Below are positions 41,591 through 50,116 of a DNA stretch of 64,000 nt, one piece after another. The notes beneath the pieces were generated by a model. It had not been told where the DNA came from and did not search any database. It was given only the letters and a program-made list of their open reading frames with translations. Made by a program: the position numbers and the translations under genes. This DNA comes from Hamadaea sp013361475 (GTDB taxonomy: Bacteria; Actinomycetota; Actinomycetes; Mycobacteriales; Micromonosporaceae). The stretch lies in contig NZ_JBFAHM010000010.1 of NCBI RefSeq assembly GCF_040654195.1, positions 1 to 64,000 on the forward strand. Reading direction: 5' to 3'. Position 1 is the first letter of the stretch; every line of letters begins with the position of its first letter.

Positions 41591-42430
41591 ATGCAGTTGT
41601 TCCTCGACCGCGGCGCGGACCGCCTCTCGGTCGGCGTCACCCCCGCGGCCGACCCCGACGCACCCTTCTTCGTCGTCTTCCCGGCGATGGGCGTTCCCGC
41701 GCGGTACTACAGCCAGCTCGTCACCCGGCTGACCGCCGACGGCTGTGGCGTGGCCGTCGCCGACCTGCGCGGCACCGGGGAAAGCGGGCCGAAGGCCACC
41801 CGAGCCGCCCGGTACGCGATGACCGACCTCGCCGACGACGTCGGAGCCGTCCTGGCCGCCACCGCCGAACTCCGCGCGGGACGGCGTACTTTCCTCCTCG
41901 GGCACTCCCTCGGCGGGCACGCCAGCGTCATCCATCTCGCCCGGAGTGCTCCGGAGAATCCGGTCGACGGCTTGATCCTGATCGCCTCCGGGCTACCGCT
42001 GTGGCGGCTGTTCGGGGCGCGCTCGCTCGGCGTACTGACCTTCGCCGAGGGCATCCGCGCGGTCAGCGCGCTGCTCGGCCACTGGCCCGGCTGGGGCTTC
42101 GGCGGGCGTCAGTCTCGCGGCGTCATCCAGGACTGGGCGCACACCGCCCGGCGAGGCGAGTTCGCACCCCGGCTCGGGGTGGCCGACCGGCTCGGCGACA
42201 TCACCGTCCCGGTCCTGGCGATCAGCGTCGACACCGACCAGTACACCCCGCCGCCCACGATCGATCTGCTCGTCGGCAAGCTCACCGGAGCGAAGGTGAC
42301 CCGCGTCCACGTCACCGAGGACGAAGCCGGCGCTCCCCTCGACCACTTCCGCTGGGCCCGGACGCCGGGCGCGATCGTCGACCGCGTCACCGCCTGGCTC
42401 CCCGTCGCCGCGCCCGCCGACCTGTCCTAG
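41591..42430 (+). CDS. Alpha/beta hydrolase
   Basis: 279 aa. Nucleophile elbow LLGHSLGGHASVIH (Ser present), DLRGTGESGP, acid-loop region ISVDTDQYTPP and a C-terminal His in PLDHFRWAR. No signal peptide, so it is cytoplasmic. Predicted esterase or lipase-like hydrolase; the substrate is unknown. Family A hairpin copy 4 begins 1 nt past its TAG stop. Confidence 0.87.
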   Translation: MQLFLDRGADRLSVGVTPAADPDAPFFVVFPAMGVPARYYSQLVTRLTADGCGVAVADLRGTGESGPKATRAARYAMTDLADDVGAVLAATAELRAGRRTFLLGHSLGGHASVIHLARSAPENPVDGLILIASGLPLWRLFGARSLGVLTFAEGIRAVSALLGHWPGWGFGGRQSRGVIQDWAHTARRGEFAPRLGVADRLGDITVPVLAISVDTDQYTPPPTIDLLVGKLTGAKVTRVHVTEDEAGAPLDHFRWARTPGAIVDRVTAWLPVAAPADLS

Positions 42431-42431
42431 C

Positions 42432-42492
42432 CGGATCAGGGGTCTCGGTCGAATCTTGCTCCTTGATTCGACCGAGACCCCTGATCCAGCGC
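42432..42492. repeat. Family A hairpin, copy 4
   Basis: CGGATCAGGGGTCTCGGTCG pairs with CGACCGAGACCCCTGATCC; the tip is AATCTTGCTCCTTGATT. It sits between the convergent hydrolase (+) and qcrB (-) genes, ready to serve both as 3' end. The outer arms are longer and better matched than in copy 1. Confidence 0.9.
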
Positions 42493-42583
42493 CCGCGGTC
42501 CAGCGCCCACGACCCAGCGCCCCCGGTCCAGCGCCCGCGGTCCAGCGCCCACGACCCAGCGCCTGCGGTCCAGCGCCCACGGC
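42487..42583. repeat. Tandem array of 14-bp units beside family A copy 4
   Basis: Six to seven units of 14 bp, AGCGCCCGCGGTCC with variants (CACGACCC, CCCGGTCC, TGCGGTCC). The complement GGACCGCGGGCGCT resembles the unit at 31811, and the array continues from the hairpin's outer edge (ATCCAGCGC). Confidence 0.85.
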
Positions 42584-42656
42584 GCGACCATTTCCAGCGG
42601 CGGACAGCGAGAGGCCCCCACCGGATCGGTGGGGGCCTCTTCGCGTACGGGTGCGA

Positions 42657-44258
42657 TCAGACGCCGGTCTTCTCGCGGTCCTTCTCGGGAGCCGGCGGCA
42701 GCTGCGGCTTGACCGGCACCTCGATCGGCCGGAAGAAGCCCCGGATCGCCGGGCCGAGCGCCCCGAGCCGGTTCATCTTCTTGGGCACCGTCCAGTTGAC
42801 GTACGGCAGCTCTTCCGGGTGCCCGTGGTCGTCCACCGGGGCCAGCGGCTGGTGGACCTCGACGAAGGCGCCGTTCGGCAGGCGCTTGATGATGCCCGTC
42901 TCGACACCGTGCGCCAGCACCTCCCGGTCGTGCTGCTGCAGGCCGAGGGCGATGCGGTGGGTGATGTAGTACGCCAGCGGCGGGATCACCAGCAGCCCGA
43001 TGCGGCCGGCCCAGGTCATCGCGTTCAGGCTGATGTGGAACTTGTCCGCGATGATGTCGTTGCCGCCGGAGATCAGCAGCACGACGTAGAACGAGATCGC
43101 CATCATGCCCAGCGCCGTACGCTGCGGGACGTCCCGCGGCCGCTGCGCCAGGTTGTGGATGGACTTGTCCTTGTTCTTCCGGGCCTCGATGAACGGCCAC
43201 GCCATCGGCAGGATCGTCAGGATGCCGGGCAGCACGACCGTCGGCCAGAAGATGCCGGGGATCATGTACTGGTGACCGGCGATCGAGAAGGTCAGCTCCC
43301 AGGCGGGCATCAATCGGGTCGAGCCGTCGAGGAACATGACGTACCAGTCGGGCTGGCTGCCGGCGGAGACCACCGCCGCGCGGTAGGGGCCGAAGAGCCA
43401 GATCGGGTTGATCTGGAACAGGCCGCCCATCGCCGCGATGACCGCGAAGACGAGCATGAAGAACCCGCCCTGCTTCATCACGTAGCGCGGGAAGAACCGC
43501 TCGCCGACGACGTTGGTGTTCGTCCGGCCCGGGCCGGGCCACTGCGTGTGCTTCTGGATGAAGACCAGCGTGATGTGCACGGTGATCAGGGCCAGCAGCA
43601 CCAGCGGGATCAGGAACACGTGCACGATGTACAGGCGGTCCAGGATCACGTGGCCGGGGAACTCCCCGCCGAACAGCGAGCTGGTCACCCAGGTGCCGAT
43701 CACCGGGATGGACAGCATGATGCCGGTGGCGATCCGCAGACCGGTGCCCGACAGGGCGTCGTCCGGCAACGAGTAACCGGCGAAACCCTCCAGGAAGGCG
43801 AGCCAGAACAGCAGCAGGCCGATGATCCAGTTCGTCTCACGCGGCTTGCGGTACGCGCCGGTGAAGAAGATCCGGAACATGTGCACGATGATCGCCGCGA
43901 CGAAGAGCAGCGCCGCCCAGTGGTGCATCTGGCGGACGATCAGGCCACCGCGGACGTCGAAGGAGAGGTCCAGCGACGAGGCGTACGCGTGGGACATCTC
44001 CTGGCCGCGCAGCGGCACGTAGGAACCGTTGTAGGTGACCTCGGTCATCGACGGGTCGAAGAACAGCGCCATGAAGGTGCCGGTCAGCAGCAGGACGATG
44101 AACGAGAAGAGCGCGATCTCGCCCAGCAGGAACGACCAGTGGTCGGGGAAGACCTTGTTGAGGATCCCCCGGATCGGACCGGCGACCTTGAACCGCTCGT
44201 CGACGGCGTTGGCCGTCGCCCCGGGCAGGGCCTTGAGGTCTACTTTGCGTCGCTTCAT
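42657..44258 (-). CDS. qcrB: Cytochrome bc1 complex cytochrome b subunit
   Basis: 533 aa, the length of actinobacterial QcrB. It carries the two b hemes and the quinol sites, moving electrons from menaquinol. Heme-ligand His pairs lie in RQMHHWAALLFVAA with HMFRIFF, and in LYIVHVFLIPLVLL with TVHITLVF. The Qo motif is PDWY (QPDWYVMFLDG), as in actinobacteria. The long C-terminal tail is soluble. Its ATG overlaps the qcrA stop (ATGA). Family A hairpin copy 4 and its tandem array lie 165-225 nt past the stop. Confidence 0.97.
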   Translation of the reverse strand: MKRRKVDLKALPGATANAVDERFKVAGPIRGILNKVFPDHWSFLLGEIALFSFIVLLLTGTFMALFFDPSMTEVTYNGSYVPLRGQEMSHAYASSLDLSFDVRGGLIVRQMHHWAALLFVAAIIVHMFRIFFTGAYRKPRETNWIIGLLLFWLAFLEGFAGYSLPDDALSGTGLRIATGIMLSIPVIGTWVTSSLFGGEFPGHVILDRLYIVHVFLIPLVLLALITVHITLVFIQKHTQWPGPGRTNTNVVGERFFPRYVMKQGGFFMLVFAVIAAMGGLFQINPIWLFGPYRAAVVSAGSQPDWYVMFLDGSTRLMPAWELTFSIAGHQYMIPGIFWPTVVLPGILTILPMAWPFIEARKNKDKSIHNLAQRPRDVPQRTALGMMAISFYVVLLISGGNDIIADKFHISLNAMTWAGRIGLLVIPPLAYYITHRIALGLQQHDREVLAHGVETGIIKRLPNGAFVEVHQPLAPVDDHGHPEELPYVNWTVPKKMNRLGALGPAIRGFFRPIEVPVKPQLPPAPEKDREKTGV

Positions 44259-45394
44259 TTGGATGGCCTCTCCCAGTACGCGGGCCCGACGGAGACGTCG
44301 AAGTCGCGCCGCGCGAATAGGTATCCCTCATCATCGACTCCGATGGCGAGCATCGGCAACCGGCGGGCGGCCGGGCCGAAGATCGGCCGGGCGTTGTCGG
44401 TGATCAGGAACTGCGACTGGTGGCACGGGCAGAGCAGCCGGTTGGTCTGCTGCTCGTAGAGGCTGGCCGGGCAGCCGGCGTGCGTGCAGATCTTCGAGTA
44501 CGCCACGTAGTTGTTCCACATCGATCCGCCGTCCTCGGCGTTGACCGGGTACTTGTGGAGGTTGTCGCGCAGCGTCTGCGCGTCTTCGTCACGCAGGTGA
44601 ATGAGCAGCACCGGGGAGTCGGCGAACTCGTTGGTGACGCCGATCCCGCCCGGCAGCCCCGGGAAGACCGTGATCTGGCCGCCGGTGCTGATGTCCTCCG
44701 GGCGTACGTAGGTGTTGTCCTCGAGGACCATGCGCACCGGCTTGCCGTCGTTGAAGGCGGGGTTCCAGCCGGTGGTCATGTACGGGTCGGTGTCGTCCGG
44801 GCCCTCGTGCGGGTCCTTCAGCAGCATGCCGACCGGCACGACCAGCGCGGCCGCGCCGAGCCCGAGGCCGCCGAGGCCGAGCGCGCCCTTGATGAGCGGC
44901 CGGCGCTGGATGTTGAACTCGCTGCCGATGAAGCCGAGCGTGCCCGCGGCGAGCGCCCGGTCCTCCGGCGACGACGGGTCGTTGTGCCGCTGCTGGATCG
45001 CGATCTCGTGCGGCAGGAGCTTCTTGCCGTAGACGAGGATCGCCATGCCGATGCCGAACAGCGACAGCCCGAGGGTGAAGCCGAGCAGCGGGGTGAACCA
45101 GTCCTGCGCGGTCGAGCCGAAGTGGTACTCCTTCGGCTGGCCCAGCGGCGACACGTAGATCACGACGAAGGCGATCGCGGCCAGGCCGCACAGCAGGAGC
45201 AGCAGGGCGACGAGACGCTCGACCCGCTTCTCGGCCTTGGTCCCCGGCACCGGGAACTGCGGCTCGTAGTGCACGATCTCGATCTCGTCCCGCCGCAGGC
45301 CCTCGTCGAGGACCTCACGGTAGGTGAGGTTGGGGTCCGTCGGGTCGACGGCTTTCACGCCGCCCGGAACCTCCGTGGTCTCGTGGGTGCTCAT
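44255..45394 (-). CDS. qcrA: Cytochrome bc1 complex Rieske iron-sulfur subunit
   Basis: 379 aa. Actinobacterial type with three N-terminal helices (LLLLLCGLAAIAFVVIY and others, about residues 60-190). The Rieske 2Fe-2S ligands are in CTHAGCPASLY and CPCHQSQF (Cys-His pairs near 310 and 330). It passes electrons from menaquinol to QcrC. Overlaps qcrC upstream and qcrB downstream by 4 nt each (ATGA), so the three are tightly coupled. Confidence 0.97.
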   Translation of the reverse strand: MSTHETTEVPGGVKAVDPTDPNLTYREVLDEGLRRDEIEIVHYEPQFPVPGTKAEKRVERLVALLLLLCGLAAIAFVVIYVSPLGQPKEYHFGSTAQDWFTPLLGFTLGLSLFGIGMAILVYGKKLLPHEIAIQQRHNDPSSPEDRALAAGTLGFIGSEFNIQRRPLIKGALGLGGLGLGAAALVVPVGMLLKDPHEGPDDTDPYMTTGWNPAFNDGKPVRMVLEDNTYVRPEDISTGGQITVFPGLPGGIGVTNEFADSPVLLIHLRDEDAQTLRDNLHKYPVNAEDGGSMWNNYVAYSKICTHAGCPASLYEQQTNRLLCPCHQSQFLITDNARPIFGPAARRLPMLAIGVDDEGYLFARRDFDVSVGPAYWERPSK

Positions 45395-46239
45395 GACTTC
45401 CCCGCAATCCAGAGGGTGGCGAAGACCAGTGCGACGATGCCCACCAGGAAGATCGCCAGACCTTCGGTCACCGGGCCGAACCGGCCGAGACCCCAGCCGC
45501 CCGGGTCCTGGTCGCTCTTCAGGCCCTGCACGTACGCGATGATGTCCAGCTTCTCCTGCGGGCTCAGCTGGTTGTCACCGAAGACCGGCATGTTCTGCGG
45601 GCCGGTCAGCATCGCGGCGTACATCTGCCGATCCGTGGCCGGCTCGAGGCTGGGGGCGTACTTGCCGGACGACAGCGCGCCGCCACCGGCCGAGAAGGCG
45701 TGGCAGGAGGCGCAGTTCACGCGGAACAGCTCGCCACCGGTGGCGATGTCGCCCTTGCTGGGGTCGATGTTCGCCGGCAGTTGCGGACCGCCGCCCAGTT
45801 CCTGGATGTACTGCCCGAGCGACTCGGCGTTCTGCTGCAGCTGCTCGCCGGACCAGAACGGGGGCTTGCGCGGGATCTGAGCCTCCTGGCGCGCGGCCGG
45901 CATCCGGCCGCTGGTCACCTGGAACTCGACCGACGCCGAACCGACGCCGATCAGGCTCGGTCCCTTGCCGTCCACACCTTGCGCGTTGCGACCGTGGCAG
46001 GTGATGCAGTTCTGGTCGAACAGCGCCTTGCCGTCCTCGGCCGAGCGGGACAGTGTCGCGGCGTCGGCAGCCTGTGTGGCCGGCGCGACGGCGACGTAGA
46101 GGCCGCCCGCGAGGATCAGCGCCGCGAGCATGCGGATGGTGGCACCCGTACGCCGCGCGACCTTGCCTCGCCGGCGCGGCGCCGCCAACCGCCGCATGCG
46201 GGCGGTGAGTCCGCCGCCCTTGCCGGTTTCAGTTGTCAT
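45391..46239 (-). CDS. qcrC: Cytochrome bc1 complex diheme cytochrome c subunit
   Basis: 282 aa. Two c-type heme sites: CITCHGRNAQG near residue 78 and CASCHAFSAGGG near 175. An N-terminal export helix (MLAALILAGGLYVAVAPATQ) and a C-terminal anchor (LAIFLVGIVALVFATLW) hold it outside the membrane. It hands electrons directly to the oxidase, since these organisms lack a soluble cytochrome c. The start is ATG 46239 with AAAGG upstream; ATG 46245 is an alternative. Confidence 0.96.
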   Translation of the reverse strand: MTTETGKGGGLTARMRRLAAPRRRGKVARRTGATIRMLAALILAGGLYVAVAPATQAADAATLSRSAEDGKALFDQNCITCHGRNAQGVDGKGPSLIGVGSASVEFQVTSGRMPAARQEAQIPRKPPFWSGEQLQQNAESLGQYIQELGGGPQLPANIDPSKGDIATGGELFRVNCASCHAFSAGGGALSSGKYAPSLEPATDRQMYAAMLTGPQNMPVFGDNQLSPQEKLDIIAYVQGLKSDQDPGGWGLGRFGPVTEGLAIFLVGIVALVFATLWIAGKS

Positions 46240-46277
46240 GGCCATACCTTTGTCGTCTGCATCCGAGGCGCGCCGGG

Positions 46278-46895
46278 TCATGACAGGCCGCCCAGGCGCT
46301 CCAGCAGATAGATCATGAAGAAGAGGGCGATCCACACGACGTCGACGAAGTGCCAGTAGTACGACACGACGATGGCCGAGGTCGCCTGCGCCGGCGTGAA
46401 CCGGCCCAGGGTGGTGCGGATCATGTAGATCACGAAGGCGAACAGACCGCCGATGACGTGCAGCCCGTGGAACCCCGTCGTGAGGTAGAACATCGAGCCG
46501 TAGCCGTCGCCGTTGATCTTGATGCCCTCCTCGACCAGGCTGCGATACTCGTTCGCCTGCCCGAGCACGAACACCAGGCCCATCAGGAAGGTCAGCGTGA
46601 ACCAGCGTCGCAGCGCGTACACGTCGCCGCGCTCGGCGGCGAAGACGCCCATCTGGCAGGTGACCGAGGAGAGCACCAGGATGATCGTGAAGGTGAGCGC
46701 GTAAGGCAGGTTCAGCGTCGGGAAGTGGTGTTCCCACTGGCTGTAGTCCGCCGCGCGGATGGAGAAGTACATCGCGAACAGCGCCGCGAAGAACATCAGT
46801 TCACTCGAGAGCCAGACGATGGTCCCTACGCTGACCATGTTGGGTCTGGTCAACGAGTGGATCCCGCTCTTGGCGATAGCTGGGGCCGCAGTCAC
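46278..46895 (-). CDS. ctaE: Cytochrome c oxidase subunit III
   Basis: 205 aa with five membrane helices. Motifs: VGTIVWLSSELMFFAALFA (start of helix with the conserved Glu), GFHGLHVIGG and SYYWHFVDVVWIALF. It is a structural part of the aa3 oxidase. I chose GTG 46895 because MTAAPAIAKSG... is the usual N-terminus and an AATAAT box lies 6 nt upstream; a longer frame starts at 46922. It is first in the ctaE-qcrCAB unit. Confidence 0.95.
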   Translation of the reverse strand: MTAAPAIAKSGIHSLTRPNMVSVGTIVWLSSELMFFAALFAMYFSIRAADYSQWEHHFPTLNLPYALTFTIILVLSSVTCQMGVFAAERGDVYALRRWFTLTFLMGLVFVLGQANEYRSLVEEGIKINGDGYGSMFYLTTGFHGLHVIGGLFAFVIYMIRTTLGRFTPAQATSAIVVSYYWHFVDVVWIALFFMIYLLERLGGLS

Positions 46896-47014
46896 GCGGT
46901 CATTATTATCCTCGACCAGCATCGAACGGCGTCGGGGTGCCTGTTAAGGCGGCGTGTCGTGATCCGCCGGTCCGCTCGCGACCGCCCCGCCGTGCCGCCG
47001 ACCTGCGGCGGGAC

Positions 47015-47026
47015 TAGCCTCAAGGG
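47015..47026 (+). promoter_or_regulatory. Predicted leaderless promoter of the CtaG-like gene
   Basis: TAGCCT (47015-47020), 6 nt, GTG 47027. Divergent from ctaE. Confidence 0.55.
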
Positions 47027-48019
47027 GTGTTCTCCAGCCTGATCGACGCCGTCACGGGCGGCCTGCCGCCGTTCACCGCGGGCACGATCTTCAGCCAGAC
47101 CAGAGTAGACGGATGGCTCGCCGCGATGCTGCTCCTCGCGGCCGGCTGCTACTTCTACGGCGTACATCGGCTGAAGGCGCGCGGGGACAAGTGGCCGGTG
47201 AGCCGCACGATCATGTTCGTCGGCGCCGGGCTGGGCTCGATCGCGCTGGTCACCCTGACCGGCATCGGGGCGTACGACACCACCCTGGTCAGCGTGCACA
47301 TGGTGCAGCACATGGTGCTCGGCATGGTCGCGCCGATCTTCCTCGCCCTCGGCGCGCCGGTCACCCTCGCGTTGCGCACACTGCCCAAGAAGCCTCGGGC
47401 GCTGCTGCTGTCCGCGGTGCACAGCCGGGTCGCGCGGGTTCTGGCGTTTCCCCTGGTCGCGTACGCCATCTTCGTCGCGAACCCGTTCGTCTTGTACTTC
47501 AGCGACCTCTACCGGCTCACGCTGGAGCACCCGTGGCTGCACGAGTTCATGCACGCCCATTTCATCGCGACCGGGTGCCTGTTCTTCTGGCCGTTGGTGG
47601 GGCTGGACCCGTTGCCGGGGCGCTGGCCGTATCCGGCGCGGGCGCTGCTGATGATCCTGAGTGTGCCTTTTCACACCGTCCTCGGGCTGACCATCATGCA
47701 GCAGAAGGAGCTGCTGGGCGGCGATTACTACCCCTCACTCGGCCTGACCTGGGCGAATCCCGCGTCGGACCAGGTGACCGCGGGCGGCATCCTGTGGGCC
47801 GGCGGCGAACTGGTCAGCGTGACGATGCTCGCCGTGCTGGTGGTTCAGTGGATCCGTGCCTCCGAACGAGAGGCGGCCCGGGTGGACCGGCAGCTCGATC
47901 GGGAGGAGGCCGAGGCCGAGCGCCAGTCGGCAGCCGCCGCGGGCGCTCCAGCGGCCGACATGACCAGTCTCACACCGCATCAGGCGCCCGAGTACGATCA
48001 GCGGGCAGCAACCAGCTAG
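47027..48019 (+). CDS. CtaG-type cytochrome c oxidase assembly protein
   Basis: 330 aa. Seven hydrophobic helices with the family signatures HMVQHMVLGMVAPIFLALGAP, HSRVARVLAFPLVAY, HPWLHEFMHAHFIATG and MQQKELLGGDYY. The CtaG (caa3) family places copper in the oxidase CuA or CuB site, or supports its assembly. The C-terminal tail (about residues 275-330) is charged. It is divergent from ctaE and separated from it by 131 bp. Confidence 0.9.
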   Translation: MFSSLIDAVTGGLPPFTAGTIFSQTRVDGWLAAMLLLAAGCYFYGVHRLKARGDKWPVSRTIMFVGAGLGSIALVTLTGIGAYDTTLVSVHMVQHMVLGMVAPIFLALGAPVTLALRTLPKKPRALLLSAVHSRVARVLAFPLVAYAIFVANPFVLYFSDLYRLTLEHPWLHEFMHAHFIATGCLFFWPLVGLDPLPGRWPYPARALLMILSVPFHTVLGLTIMQQKELLGGDYYPSLGLTWANPASDQVTAGGILWAGGELVSVTMLAVLVVQWIRASEREAARVDRQLDREEAEAERQSAAAAGAPAADMTSLTPHQAPEYDQRAATS

Positions 48020-48066
48020 CGGCGCAGCACGGCTGCGCGCAGACCCACAGCGCGGGAGCCCTCGAC

Positions 48067-48477
48067 ATGACCGAAGCACCCATCCAGCGGCACACCGTCC
48101 TGCTCTACAGCGACGACCCGGCGGTCCGCGAGAGCATGCGCCAGGCCATCGGCGTACGCCCCGCCGCTGACCTGAGCGTCGAGTTCGTCGAGGCCTCGAC
48201 GTACGCCGAGTGCGTCAAGCTGATCGACGACTACGAGATCGACCTGGTGGTGCTCGACGGCGAAGCCGCGCCGGGCGGCGGCCTGGGCATCGCCCGCCAG
48301 CTGCACGACGAGATCGCCGACACTCCGCCGACGGTGCTCGTCATCGCCCGCGCCGCCGACCGCTGGCTCGCCGCGTACGCCAAGGTGACCGCGACCATCA
48401 TGCACCCGCTCGACCCGGTGACCACCGGGCGTACCGTCGCCGAGCTGCTTCGCGAGAAGGCTCCGGCGTCGGCCTGA
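48067..48477 (+). CDS. Receiver-like (CheY-fold) protein, atypical
   Basis: 136 aa. VLLYSDDPAVRESM begins the fold, VVLDGEAAPGGG carries the acceptor-site Asp and ATIMHPLDPVTTGRTVAELL ends it. The usual conserved Lys near the end and the Thr are replaced, so phosphorylation is uncertain. ATG 48067 follows a GGGAG. Similar small proteins stand just before trpD in other actinomycetes; a regulatory role is possible but unproven. Confidence 0.75.
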   Translation: MTEAPIQRHTVLLYSDDPAVRESMRQAIGVRPAADLSVEFVEASTYAECVKLIDDYEIDLVVLDGEAAPGGGLGIARQLHDEIADTPPTVLVIARAADRWLAAYAKVTATIMHPLDPVTTGRTVAELLREKAPASA

Positions 48478-48539
48478 CCCCTTCCTGACCCGCCAGCGCA
48501 GCCGGGTCGGCCCCGCCTACGTGTAGGAGGAGACCCGCC

Positions 48540-49610
48540 ATGGGCGAACGCACCTGGCCCAGTCTGTTGTCCGCGCTGACCCGCGCCCAGGAGATCTCCA
48601 CCGACGACGCGGCCTGGGCCATGGAGGAGATCATGGCCGGGTCGGCCACCTCCGCCCAGATCGCCGGGTTCGCGCTGCTGTTGCGGGCCAAGCGGGAGAC
48701 GCCCGCCGAGCTGGCCGGGCTCGCGGCCACGATGTTGCGTAACGCGCCCGCCGTTCAGTTGTCGGCGGCCCAGCGCGCGCAGGCGGTCGACATCGTCGGC
48801 ACCGGCGGCGACGGCGCGCACACGGTCAACATCTCGACCATGTCGGCGCTGGTCGTGGCGGGTGCCGGGGTGCCCGTCGTGAAGCACGGCAACCGGGCCG
48901 CCTCGTCCCTGTGCGGCGGGGCGGACCTGCTGGAGCATTTCGGGATCCCGCTGGATCTCGGCCCGGAGGACGTGGCCCGGTGCGTCGAGGAGGCCGGCAT
49001 CGGCTTCTGCTTCGCCGGCCGTTTCCACCCGGGCCTGCGGCACGCCGGTCCCACGCGGCGGGAGCTGGGCGTGCCGACGGCGTTCAACCTGCTCGGGCCG
49101 TTGACCAACCCGGCCCGGCCGCGCGCCGGCGCCGTCGGAGTGGCCGACAGCCGCCTGGCGTCGACCGTCGCGGGCGTGTTCCGCGACCGGGGTGACTCGG
49201 TGCTCGTGGTGCACGGCGAGGACGGCCTCGACGAGTTCACCACGGCCGCGCCGACCACCGTGCACGTCGTACGCGGTGGCGCCGTCCACACGACCACGGT
49301 GGACGCGGTGGACCTCGGTCTGCCCCGGAGCGCCCCCGGCGATCTACGGGGCGGCGACGCGCCGTTCAACGCGGCCGTGGCTCGGCGTCTTCTCGCGGGC
49401 GAGACCGGTCCCATCCGCGACGCGGTCCTCGTCAACTCGGCGGCCGCCCTCGTCGCCGTGGCCGGCGTGGACGCTCCCCCGTTCGCCGATCCCGGCGTGG
49501 AACTGCCGGAGGCGTTGCGGGCGGGCATCGAGCGGGCCGCCGCGGCCATCGACTCCGGTGCGGCGGCGAAGGTCCTGACGACCTGGGTCGAGGTCGCCAA
49601 CACCCGCTGA
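48540..49610 (+). CDS. trpD: Anthranilate phosphoribosyltransferase
   Basis: 356 aa. It joins anthranilate to PRPP (second step of tryptophan synthesis). PRPP loop GTGGDGAHTVNISTMSALV, KHGNRAASSLCGGADLLE, and GRFHPGLRHAGPTRRELGV with TAFNLLGPLTNPARP. ATG 48540 has AGGAGGAG upstream. No other trp gene is nearby, as in mycobacteria where trpD stands by the respiratory genes. It ends at a strong bidirectional terminator. Confidence 0.96.
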   Translation: MGERTWPSLLSALTRAQEISTDDAAWAMEEIMAGSATSAQIAGFALLLRAKRETPAELAGLAATMLRNAPAVQLSAAQRAQAVDIVGTGGDGAHTVNISTMSALVVAGAGVPVVKHGNRAASSLCGGADLLEHFGIPLDLGPEDVARCVEEAGIGFCFAGRFHPGLRHAGPTRRELGVPTAFNLLGPLTNPARPRAGAVGVADSRLASTVAGVFRDRGDSVLVVHGEDGLDEFTTAAPTTVHVVRGGAVHTTTVDAVDLGLPRSAPGDLRGGDAPFNAAVARRLLAGETGPIRDAVLVNSAAALVAVAGVDAPPFADPGVELPEALRAGIERAAAAIDSGAAAKVLTTWVEVANTR

Positions 49611-49630
49611 AGCAGGGCCCAAGGCACACG

Positions 49631-49666
49631 CGAAAGCGCCGCCCGGCTTGCCGGGCGGCGCTTTCG
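49631..49666. terminator. Bidirectional terminator between trpD and ctaF
   Basis: CGAAAGCGCCGCCCGG pairs perfectly with CCGGGCGGCGCTTTCG around a CTTG loop. The genes on both sides converge on it. Confidence 0.85.
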
Positions 49667-49678
49667 TCGGTCAGACCG

Positions 49679-50104
49679 TCAGTGCTCGGCCGTACGCCGA
49701 GTGCCGGTGTAGTACTCGAACAGCATGGCGCAGGCGGCGAAGATGACGCCGATCAGCCCGAGGCCGATCAGCCAGGGCATCCAGAAGACCATGCCGATCC
49801 CGGCCAGCGTGGCGAACGCCGCGATGCCGAACGGCCAGTAGCTGCCGGGTGAGAAGAAGCCGATCTCGCCCGCGCCCTCGGCGATCTCGGCGTCGGGCCG
49901 GTCCTCCGGGCGCAGGTCGATGCGCCGCGAGACGAACCAGAAGTATCCGCCGCACATCGCGCAGAGCAGCGTCGACATGATCAGGGCCACGGTGCCGACC
50001 CAGTCGACGTGGCCCAGCGAGTGGTTGCTCCACCAGGCGTACACCGGCGCGCAGAGCGCCAGGAAGAGTGCGACGCCTCCGAAGATCCGCCATTCAGACT
50101 TCAT
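49679..50104 (-). CDS. ctaF: Cytochrome c oxidase subunit IV (CtaF)
   Basis: 141 aa with four membrane helices (LFLALCAPVYAWW, GTVALIMSTLLCAMCGGYF, PFGIAAFATLAGIGMVFW and GLGLIGVIFAACAMLFEYYT). It matches the actinobacterial subunit IV found downstream of ctaC. AAGGAGT lies 7 nt before the ATG, and the ctaC stop is 12 nt upstream, so they share an mRNA. Confidence 0.93.
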   Translation of the reverse strand: MKSEWRIFGGVALFLALCAPVYAWWSNHSLGHVDWVGTVALIMSTLLCAMCGGYFWFVSRRIDLRPEDRPDAEIAEGAGEIGFFSPGSYWPFGIAAFATLAGIGMVFWMPWLIGLGLIGVIFAACAMLFEYYTGTRRTAEH

Positions 50105-50116
50105 CGTGCGTACTCC

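Noticed and set aside
42456..44459. 667-aa frame opposite qcrB
   Set aside because: It overlaps the whole of qcrB, has no domain and includes the repeat array; it is a shadow frame.
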